Positions 25,470 through 32,678 of a DNA stretch of 55,755 nt are shown one piece after another. Each line of letters opens with the position of its first letter. Within the stretch, counting starts at the first letter, position 1. The stretch is from Paenibacillus luteus (GTDB lineage: Bacteria > Bacillota > Bacilli > Paenibacillales > Paenibacillaceae), in contig NZ_SKCD01000034.1 of the NCBI RefSeq assembly GCF_006542765.1, forward strand, positions 1-55,755. The letters are read 5' to 3'. The translations under genes and the position numbers were made by a program. The notes beneath the pieces were generated by a model, which saw nothing but the letters and a program-made list of their open reading frames with translations, was not told where the DNA came from and did no database searches.

Positions 25470-27323
25470 ATGGCTTACATGGTCCCCGAGGTGATTCGGA
25501 CGAGTGCGGCTGCGGGAGAGCGAATGCTGTTTCGGACGCTGAAGGAGCATTTAGCGGATGACTACTTGGTCTACTACGAACCGGAAATCGAAGGGATACA
25601 GCTTGATTTTGTCATCATCGGTCCGGATCTTGGGGTAGTGGTGCTTGAGGTCTGGGACTATACCCGGTCGGCTTTATTGCAGATTGATCAAGACGAATGG
25701 CAGCTGCACACGTCTGTGGGACGGATAGAGGCTGTCACGAACCCCTATAAGCAAGCCAAGGACAAAGCGCGGCATGTCGGCAATCGGCTAAAGCAAGACC
25801 CGCTGCTTGCGGAGGAGAACGGACGCCAGCTGAGGTTCCGCTGCGGTTTTGGTACGGTTTTCACGCGGATGCGGCAGGAGGATTTCGATAAGTACCAGCT
25901 GTACGACGTGATTTCGCCTGAGTTTGTGCTTTGCCGTGACGAGGCTGACCCTGATGAAGCGAGTTTCTCAGCCGATCTTCTCATTGAGAAAATCCATGGC
26001 ATGTTTACGGTATGGAGCCGCAGCAGCGCGATTTTGTCACATGAGGAAATTCACGCGATCCGCTCTTGCCTACAGCCAGAGGTGCGCATCAGCGCCGAGT
26101 ATCGCCAGCAAAAGGACGATCAGAATCAGCTCTTGCTGTCGCTGCATCCGATTAAGGCGGCCGATCTCCATTCGGAAAATAGGGCAAGCCCGCTCGCCGC
26201 TACCCGCCGCAATGGTCTAGGCAGCACTAGACAAACGAACCTCCTTGCCCATCGGGCCAAGGCGCTTGCCAAGCAGCATCCTGATTGGAAAATTCTTGTC
26301 TTAAGCAACAATCATTCCTTATCCGTCATCCTGCGGGATCTCATTGACGAGCTCATGGATGAGCCCGAGGATCTGTTTGACTGGCTTATGCTCGAGGAGC
26401 AAAAGGATCAGAAGGCCCATGAGCATAATGTAGAGGTCTATCATTTTCATGAGTGGCTGTTCAACCAGTTAAATGTCCGAGCGACTGATGTGGCTGACCT
26501 TACTGCAAAGCTCGAGAGGAAAGAGGCGATTCTGCCGTCCTACGATGTGATACTCATTGATGAGGGGCAGGCGTTCGATCAGGAGTGGTTGAGGCTGCTC
26601 CATCACATGCTGAGACCGGGATTGCAGCAAGCGAGTCACGAATCGAAAGATCGGTCCCGCATCGTATCGATGAATTACCGCAACTCCGCCCAAATCATCC
26701 AGTTCGCATGGAGCTTTTATGAGCAGCATTCGCTTCTCCGCAGCAGCATGCAGGAGGGCTCGATCGATGGCGTCGATATTATCCCTACCCACAGCACGCG
26801 GCGCAAAGGGCCCGAGCCGGCTATATTGCGTTGCAATAGTTTAAAAGAGGAGATGGAGGCTGTCGCCACCCGCATCCAGCATCTGCATCACGAACGGAAG
26901 GTCGCTTATGGGGAAATGGCTATTTTGTACCGTGTGAAAAATAATTACCATATGTCCTATATAGATCTGATCCGCAAGGAGTTGGGGCGTCAGAACCTCA
27001 CGTTTCAAGGGGTGGCCGATGCAGAAGCAGCTGCTGGTACGCCGCAGGCCAATGGCAGCTCTAACGACTGTATTCAAATCCTGGCGGTTGACCAGGCCAA
27101 AGGCCTCGATTTTCGAGCGGTATTCATCGTAAACGCGGAAAATATGCCGCTCTCGCTTGAGGAGGCCGAGGAGCGCGAGGTCTCGCTCTTCTACCTTGCG
27201 ATGACCCGTGCGCTGGATTGGCTGTGCATCTCCTATAGCGGAGATTCGAAGTTCACGCTTTACCTGGACGAGCTCCAGCATCAGCGGAAGCACAAGAAAA
27301 CATCCGTCAAGCACATGGGCTAA
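25470..27323 (+). CDS. NERD-domain UvrD-like helicase, apparently missing key catalytic motifs
   Basis: About 617 aa. The N terminus is a NERD (nuclease-related) domain: GERMLFRTLKEHL, then LDFVIIGPDLGVVVLEVWDY, where the family normally has E-V-K. A UvrD/Rep-type helicase follows. The Walker A place reads GLGSTRQTNLLAHRAK instead of GxxGSGKT. Walker B DEGQAF, motif IV MNYRNSAQII, motif V DQAKGLDF and motif VI LFYLAMTRALDW are present, but the motif III segment between LRPG and MNYRN is shortened. ATG 25470 has GGGAGG 8 bases upstream. The frame is intact, so it may be a non-catalytic relic or a pseudoenzyme. It stands alone between two terminators. Confidence 0.75.
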   Translation: MAYMVPEVIRTSAAAGERMLFRTLKEHLADDYLVYYEPEIEGIQLDFVIIGPDLGVVVLEVWDYTRSALLQIDQDEWQLHTSVGRIEAVTNPYKQAKDKARHVGNRLKQDPLLAEENGRQLRFRCGFGTVFTRMRQEDFDKYQLYDVISPEFVLCRDEADPDEASFSADLLIEKIHGMFTVWSRSSAILSHEEIHAIRSCLQPEVRISAEYRQQKDDQNQLLLSLHPIKAADLHSENRASPLAATRRNGLGSTRQTNLLAHRAKALAKQHPDWKILVLSNNHSLSVILRDLIDELMDEPEDLFDWLMLEEQKDQKAHEHNVEVYHFHEWLFNQLNVRATDVADLTAKLERKEAILPSYDVILIDEGQAFDQEWLRLLHHMLRPGLQQASHESKDRSRIVSMNYRNSAQIIQFAWSFYEQHSLLRSSMQEGSIDGVDIIPTHSTRRKGPEPAILRCNSLKEEMEAVATRIQHLHHERKVAYGEMAILYRVKNNYHMSYIDLIRKELGRQNLTFQGVADAEAAAGTPQANGSSNDCIQILAVDQAKGLDFRAVFIVNAENMPLSLEEAEEREVSLFYLAMTRALDWLCISYSGDSKFTLYLDELQHQRKHKKTSVKHMG

Positions 27324-27343
27324 CCGCCCCCGCGTGGAAAGAG

Positions 27344-27387
27344 AAAGACCGTCAACGATGCAGCCTATGCATCCTGACGGTCTTTTT
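27344..27387 (+). terminator. rho-independent terminator, target of the IS insertion
   Basis: An 11-bp stem (AAAGACCGTCA / TGACGGTCTTT) with an inner ATGCA/TGCAT pairing ends in TTTTT. The 8-bp target duplication of the IS1595-type element begins inside this T run. Confidence 0.9.
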
Positions 27388-27391
27388 CTAA
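27384..27391. repeat. target-site duplication, left copy
   Basis: TTTTCTAA, identical to 28752-28759 at the other end of the element. Confidence 0.85.
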
Positions 27392-27415
27392 GGCGGTTTT
27401 CTACAATATTGTTGC

Positions 27416-27464
27416 TTTACAGCATGGAAAATAGTGGTATAATTAAATTAGGAACACTTGTTCC
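27416..27464 (+). promoter_or_regulatory. promoter of the passenger gene with a LexA-like palindrome
   Basis: TTTACA (27416-27421) and TATAAT (27438-27443) with a 16-base spacer begin directly inside the left terminal repeat of the element. The palindrome GGAACACTTGTTCC follows at 27451-27464, at about +1 to +15. Its GAAC-N4-GTTC core is that of Gram-positive LexA boxes, though the inner bases fit the consensus only partly; a TetR/MarR-type operator is also possible. Confidence 0.6.
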
Positions 27465-27493
27465 CAATGCAATTGTAGAAGGAGATGTATCAA

Positions 27494-27859
27494 GTGTTTA
27501 AGTAATTAGAATGCGTGTGTATTCATACAAAAGACATTGAGAAATCACTTTCGTTTTACATATCAATGGGCTTAACAGAAAACTGGAAGATACAACGTAA
27601 CTTAGAGAACGGGTCGACCTGGACAGTGATAGGTTTAAAATTTCCTTTAAAAGATAGTTCTGAACTTGTGTTGAGTAATCACCCTGATATTAATTTCACA
27701 GAAATTGAAATCTTTGTTGAAGATGTTCGACAAGCATATGACGAGTTGAAAAAGAACGAAGAAATCCAATGGATTAGGACTCCTTTTGCAACCGAATCTG
27801 GACATATTGCCGTAATGGAAGCTCCTGATGGGAATGTGTTTGTATTAGTTGGTAAGTAA
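27494..27859 (+). pseudogene. VOC-family (glyoxalase/bleomycin-resistance-like) passenger gene, 5' nonsense codon
   Basis: A small metalloenzyme or binding-protein fold of the vicinal oxygen chelate superfamily: LECVCIHTKDIEKSLSFYIS at the start, FTEIEIFVEDVRQAYDEL in the middle and HIAVMEAPDGNVFVLV at the end. The AGAAGGAG at 27477-27484 fits a GTG start at 27494, but the fourth codon is TAA (27503-27505) and the reading frame continues perfectly after it. Without that stop the protein is about 121 aa. A GTG at 27515 lacks a ribosome site. It lies inside the IS1595-type element, driven by a promoter next to the left terminal repeat. Confidence 0.7.
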
Positions 27860-27861
27860 CC

Positions 27862-28668
27862 CATCAGACGTTTTATATGTGCTAATAGTGGTGAAGTTTG
27901 GTTTCTGACACGATGCCAAAATAAGTAGTTATCCAAGTAGCGGGTCGCTACACCATCAAATCGTTTTAATCATTCTTTTAGTTCACCATGATAGTGATTC
28001 ACATGTTGGATATGGTAAATTCCTTTTTTCACGAACCCATCTTTACGAGTATTGATCACTTCATGGTTTCTCTCATGCTTCTTAGCAAAAGATTTATAGT
28101 TGGTTGCGGCATCGGTACACAACACAACGTCCTCATGCAAAAGATTCCCCCATTACATCATTGATTTGAGATGCTGTAATTCGTCCACGCCCAGCTAACT
28201 TTGAGAGAATTGAGCCGTTACGATCAAGAGAAACAACAACAGATATTTGTTCATCACTTTCAACAATGCCACTTAACACCGTGTGACCTAACGAACGCAA
28301 TGCATTTAGAATCTTATGTCTCCAATAAAATGCGGTAGAAACATGGATTTCGAGTTCAACAGCAATTTTGGGCAATGATTTCCCTTTGTTTTCAACCATC
28401 ATTAAAAAATATCGCATCCACTTTTCTGGATGATGTGTGCCAGAGAGAGAGGAGTTCCGCTTATATCGTTGATGCATCTTCCGCAATGAACACATGCTAA
28501 TCCGTTCCGAAAACGAGATTCACGAATACCTTCATATAACCCAATAACTTTTCTGGGTTCGGAATCCACATCATTCTTTATTGCTTCAAACGACTGTCGT
28601 TTGTCTTCCTCTGACAAGTCCGTAAACTGTGCGTAGATGTCTAACCATGCATTTGCCATGCGGAACAC
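27862..28668 (-). pseudogene. IS1595-family transposase, degenerate
   Basis: Minus-strand pieces: an N-terminal zinc-ribbon half (GLACVHCGRC), then after a frameshift near 28440 GTHHPEKWMRYFLMMVENKG, STAFYWRHKILNALR and GIVESDE with a catalytic Asp-Glu, then ISVVVSLDRNGSILSKLAGRGRI. After another frameshift near 28140 it continues DVVLCTDAATNYKSFAKKH and NHYHGELKE. A TGA replaces the usual Trp codon just after that, before LKRFDGVATRYLDNYLFW. Compared with family members, blocks are deleted within the zinc ribbon and after the first catalytic Asp. The C terminus runs into the VOC gene from the other side. Confidence 0.8.
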
Positions 28669-28751
28669 CCACCCGTTTGAACGTTTCTACTCTGTATTAT
28701 AACAAAATTCAGATAAGTTCCGCATATAGCAACAATTTTTAGAAAACCGCC

Positions 28752-28759
28752 TTTTCTAA
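28752..28759. repeat. target-site duplication, right copy
   Basis: TTTTCTAA, identical to 27384-27391. Confidence 0.85.
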
Positions 28760-28808
28760 ATATAATCTTATAGGCTTCACGTATAGAATTAGCTTCTATT
28801 TCACCGTC

Positions 28809-28848
28809 AAAGCTCCTTTAGCGTCTAATGGACGCCAAAGGAGCTTTT
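28809..28848. terminator. terminator downstream of the transporter-like gene
   Basis: A strong stem (AAAGCTCCTTT / AAAGGAGCTTT plus inner GCGTC/GACGC) sits 12 bases past the stop of the minus-strand gene at 28860, with a T run on the plus-strand side. Confidence 0.75.
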
Positions 28849-28859
28849 GCTTGACCACT

Positions 28860-31800
28860 TTAGCTTAGCCGCTCCGTATCCTGCGTCCGTTCGACCAGTA
28901 CGCGCATCAGGCCTTTTAAGACATGCAGCTTCTGGAAGCAGAACGCGAATACCTGCTCCCGCGTCAGCTCTAGCAGAATCGTGCGGCTGCTTGCGGTGCA
29001 ATCGGCTGAGCGGGGCTGGCCGTCGATGATGGCCATTTCCCCGAAGCATTGCCCAACGCCAAGCGCTGCGAGCTGCTCGGAGCCTTTGTGCACCTGAATG
29101 GTGCCATCGATAATGCCATACATGCTGTCGCCGTCCTCACCGATTGCACAAACCCGCTCGCCTGCCTCATACACCGATTCCTCGACCATTTGGGCAAGCC
29201 TGATAAAGTCATCCTGCGAGCAATGGGCAAACAGGCTGATTTTCTGTAGCACAAGAATACGCCTTATCATCGTTTCGTTACGGTCCTCGTCAGCCAGCGC
29301 TGCAATCGCAGGTGTATCTCCAGCTACAGTCGCCTCTAACGCAGCCTCTAGCTGGCTCGATGCGACCCTGTCATTCGTAGAGCGCAAACGAAGCGACAAC
29401 AGCTTCATCAGCTCCATGGCGATCTCGGTCCGGTCGAAAATAATCTCATAAAACGCATCCGAGGTCAGCTCATACAGCTTAACGTCCTCTTCGGCGAGGA
29501 CGGTAGCAGAGCGTACCCTGTCCGTAATGACGCTGATCTCCCCAAAATAAGCATAAGCGCCCAGCTCATTAACTTTGCTTCCGTTAATATAGATGCCGGC
29601 CTTGCCTTGCTCAATCAGATAAAGAGAATCCCCGTTTTCCCCTTGGCGGACGATTTCAGCTCCTTTGGGCAGCGATAGCGGCTGCAGCCGCTGTGCAATA
29701 TTATAGAAATCCCGGCCCGTTAATCCGGCAAACAGGGTGACGCGCTTCAACAGTTGAACCTGCTTCATTAACGTTGCTTGCGCGCGTTCCTCTTCCGTTG
29801 CTCTCAAGTCGTCGATGCTTAGATTGATCCAGGGATCGTTTTGGGCATAAAACCAGCGCAGTGCTTTCTCCTTACGCTCCAGAGAGGTAGAATCATGTCT
29901 GCCAACAGCCGCTGCTAAAATGATTTTGGTCATATCAGTCCGCAGCTTACCCTTCAGCAGTTGGTCAATGACTTCGATCGCATTCGCCTGCTGCCTGGCA
30001 TTGCCATCCTTCCAATTCGTATAGACCGCATGAATGGCCTTTGAATCGTAAAGAAAGGCGAGCAATTGAAAAATCCGCTTCACATGCCGCTGCCGCATTT
30101 GTTCGATTGCTTCAGAGAGCTCGGCCTCATCGCCTGTGAGGCTAATCGCCTTGCTATGCTCTACCCATTCGAAGTAGTAGGCCATTTCCTGATCGATTAA
30201 ATGCTCCGCATGTTTTTTATCTACTTGAGTATCCTCCGCATGGATCCGCGCAGCCGATTCGAGTACTTTCTCCCGAAGCTCATGGGTGAACAGCAGGTAA
30301 TGCTGAAGCAAGGAATCGAGCGCTGCCTGCGTACCGATTTCCTCCAGCACGCGCGGCAGGTGAAGATGAAGCTCCTTCGCAGTCATGTATCCTTCAAGCA
30401 AGGGGAGGATGACGGCTTCTTCGTAATTTTTTAACGCAGCTGTGGCTTGCTCCCTGACCTTACTGTCATTAAGAAGTGGAATCACATGCTTAACGAGCTC
30501 AGGTACCCGCAGAACGGCAGCGGATTCCAATGCCCGGATACGAACGAGCGGCGAAGCATCCTCCAGCATCGGAATTAACGGTTTATAAAAGCTGGCGATG
30601 CCAATTTGTCCGAACAAGCTTGCCATAGCAATTCGTTCCTCTTCCTGGCCGTTCTCCAGCAGCTGCTTCAAGACGCCAACGGCATGGAACATGCCCTCGA
30701 TCCCATAGTACTTAATAAGGCCGACAATAGCAGCTGCCCGAATCTCAACTTCCGTTTCATGCAAGTAAGCGGTTATGCGCTCCAACTGTTCTTCCTTCGC
30801 ATAGGCAGCCAAAGCCAGAATGGCAGGGGCGCGAAGAGCAGTACTTTGGCTAGAGAGATGCTCTTCAAGCAAGCTATCTGCACCTACAGGCGTTTCGGAC
30901 TGTATGAATTTCAAAGCTTCAATCTGCATTTCCTGAACCGGATGCTGGAGAAGCGCTGTGATTGGCACATTCATATCAAATTCCTTAATGCCGCTTAATA
31001 ATTTGAAGGCATATAACGCTTCTTGCTTGTCATGGCTGTGCAGGGCCGTTGAAAGAATCTGAATGCTGGCGGGATCGACGAAATCAGGTTCGTCCTGTGG
31101 GTCCATCCCCTTAGATTGCAAGGTGGAGAGCAGCATGCTCAGATAGGTTTTTTTGATTTTCACAGCGGCGAAGATACAGCAGCCAATCAGCGCGAGTATA
31201 AAATAACTGAACTGCTCGATGCTGAACCATTGGGACAGCACAATGAGGCTAATCGCCGCAATCCCCTTGGCTCCATTGCGTACGATGCCATCGAGAAACC
31301 CCTTGGCTCTGCCGCGCCACTCCGGCGAGACCGGGAACATGATAAGCTGGCTGACAGAGGAATAAATCGTATCGCCGAGCACTTTATCGCTTGCTTTAAC
31401 CGCAGTTGCGACGGCTAGCACAGGCATGAGCAGCAGGGCGAAGCTGCCGGTGAACAAGGCAATGGGAAATACGAGAATGGCTAGCATGACGCCGAAACGG
31501 GTAATGATTTTGCCAGAGATGAATAACTGGATAAACAGCGCCAGCAATCCCGCAAAGCCGTAGAAGCTGCCCATAAAGCTGGCGAGCTCTTCATTTTGCA
31601 GAGTGCCCCGCAGAATCACTTTGAATTGGTAGTCGATAAGCGTAAGCGAAATCGTGAGCGTTCCAGCCATAATGGCTACATACTTGAGATGGGGCACGCT
31701 TTGGAATAAGCCTTGTTTTTCTTCTTTTACACGTGTCCGTGTTTTGGAGGTTTTCTTGAGATTGGATTTGATTGCAAAAAACTCTACAGGGCTTGGTACG

Positions 31801-32411
31801 CCTCGCAAAAGCCTCAGAACAAACAATAGGCAAAGCAGCTGCGCCGCCGCATAGATGAAAATCAGGTTTTCGGTGCCAAGCGGCTGCACAAGCAACTTGA
31901 GGCCGAAGCCGCTCAGAATACCGCCGACTAGGCCGCCGCTTCCGACGAGCCCGATCATTCGCTTCGCTTTGCGTTGATCCATGATGGAGGTGGCAAATTG
32001 CCAGAAGCAGACGATCATGAGAAAGTTGAGTACGTCGTAGCCGACATAGATGACGGGGAAGATCCAGCCAAAGCCGATCCCGACGGCAACTCTCGAGAGG
32101 AGCGCAAGAGCAGAGGCCGTGATGATGACGCTGACAACCATTTGATCGGTCCGGAAACGACCGCATAATTTCTGATAGATAAAGCCGGTGAGCAGGAGAA
32201 TTGCCGCTTGGGGCAAATACATGTAGGACAAGACGGAAGCGTCATATCTGCTGAGGAATAAGGTGTCCGCTGCTGTTCGGCTGATCGTTGAGGCGGAGAC
32301 GATAAAGAAGAGGTAGCCGAATAAGTAAAAGATTTTGGTATATTCCGCCCGGTCGGACTGGAATTGGCGCGTGAATAGCGTCAGCGGGTTGGTCACTCGG
32401 TTGCTGGACAT
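28860..32411 (-). CDS. ATP/ADP-translocase-like membrane protein with HEAT repeats and two cyclic-nucleotide-binding domains
   Basis: A 1183-aa fusion. Residues 1-430 hold about 12 membrane helices resembling MFS/Npt-type nucleotide transporters (YTKIFYLFGYLFFIVSASTI at the start). Residues about 450-720 are HEAT-like helical repeats (IRAAAIVGLIKYYG, VRIRALESAAVLRVPE). Two CNB domains follow: about 890-990, ending FGEISVITDRVRSATV (phosphate-binding cassette), and about 1060-1170, with FGEMAIIDGQPRSADCTA. The layout suggests a transporter or sensor whose membrane part is gated by cyclic nucleotides; no substrate can be read from sequence. It is a single-gene unit, divergent from the SNF2 gene. 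Confidence 0.75.
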   Translation of the reverse strand: MSSNRVTNPLTLFTRQFQSDRAEYTKIFYLFGYLFFIVSASTISRTAADTLFLSRYDASVLSYMYLPQAAILLLTGFIYQKLCGRFRTDQMVVSVIITASALALLSRVAVGIGFGWIFPVIYVGYDVLNFLMIVCFWQFATSIMDQRKAKRMIGLVGSGGLVGGILSGFGLKLLVQPLGTENLIFIYAAAQLLCLLFVLRLLRGVPSPVEFFAIKSNLKKTSKTRTRVKEEKQGLFQSVPHLKYVAIMAGTLTISLTLIDYQFKVILRGTLQNEELASFMGSFYGFAGLLALFIQLFISGKIITRFGVMLAILVFPIALFTGSFALLLMPVLAVATAVKASDKVLGDTIYSSVSQLIMFPVSPEWRGRAKGFLDGIVRNGAKGIAAISLIVLSQWFSIEQFSYFILALIGCCIFAAVKIKKTYLSMLLSTLQSKGMDPQDEPDFVDPASIQILSTALHSHDKQEALYAFKLLSGIKEFDMNVPITALLQHPVQEMQIEALKFIQSETPVGADSLLEEHLSSQSTALRAPAILALAAYAKEEQLERITAYLHETEVEIRAAAIVGLIKYYGIEGMFHAVGVLKQLLENGQEEERIAMASLFGQIGIASFYKPLIPMLEDASPLVRIRALESAAVLRVPELVKHVIPLLNDSKVREQATAALKNYEEAVILPLLEGYMTAKELHLHLPRVLEEIGTQAALDSLLQHYLLFTHELREKVLESAARIHAEDTQVDKKHAEHLIDQEMAYYFEWVEHSKAISLTGDEAELSEAIEQMRQRHVKRIFQLLAFLYDSKAIHAVYTNWKDGNARQQANAIEVIDQLLKGKLRTDMTKIILAAAVGRHDSTSLERKEKALRWFYAQNDPWINLSIDDLRATEEERAQATLMKQVQLLKRVTLFAGLTGRDFYNIAQRLQPLSLPKGAEIVRQGENGDSLYLIEQGKAGIYINGSKVNELGAYAYFGEISVITDRVRSATVLAEEDVKLYELTSDAFYEIIFDRTEIAMELMKLLSLRLRSTNDRVASSQLEAALEATVAGDTPAIAALADEDRNETMIRRILVLQKISLFAHCSQDDFIRLAQMVEESVYEAGERVCAIGEDGDSMYGIIDGTIQVHKGSEQLAALGVGQCFGEMAIIDGQPRSADCTASSRTILLELTREQVFAFCFQKLHVLKGLMRVLVERTQDTERLS

Positions 32412-32678
32412 GTTTCTTATTCCTCTCTATTTATCTTCTTGCTTGTAGGCTTCTAAGAAGATTAGTATATATGAAAAAAATACATATTGGAACAAACTTT
32501 GCTAGTTTTCAGCGTTATTCGTATAGGCAATGAGACCTACGGTTATGGTGTGCCGTTAAGCGAAGCGAGAAGATCGTTTCGGTTAGGTTAATTGACCTTT
32601 TGTAGGTGAGTATTATAGGCATATGTTATGATGGAAAGAACAGAACATAGAGAGCATATTTCTAATTGGAGTGGATGC

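Larger units (their letters stand above)
27392..28751. mobile_element. complete IS1595-type element with VOC passenger gene
   Basis: A 1360-bp unit with terminal inverted repeats of about 23 bp. The left end (27392-27415) starts GGCGGTTTTCTA; the right end (28729-28751) is its reverse complement with small changes, ending TAGAAAACCGCC. It is flanked by an exact 8-bp direct repeat TTTTCTAA at 27384-27391 and 28752-28759; 8-bp duplications are typical of the IS1595 family. It carries a VOC-family gene on the plus strand and a convergent IS1595-like transposase on the minus strand, both broken. The element can no longer move by itself. Confidence 0.85.

Noticed and set aside
32628..32678. Upstream start for the SNF2 helicase
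   Set aside because: GGAGTGG directly before ATG 32679/32682 gives a far better initiation site.
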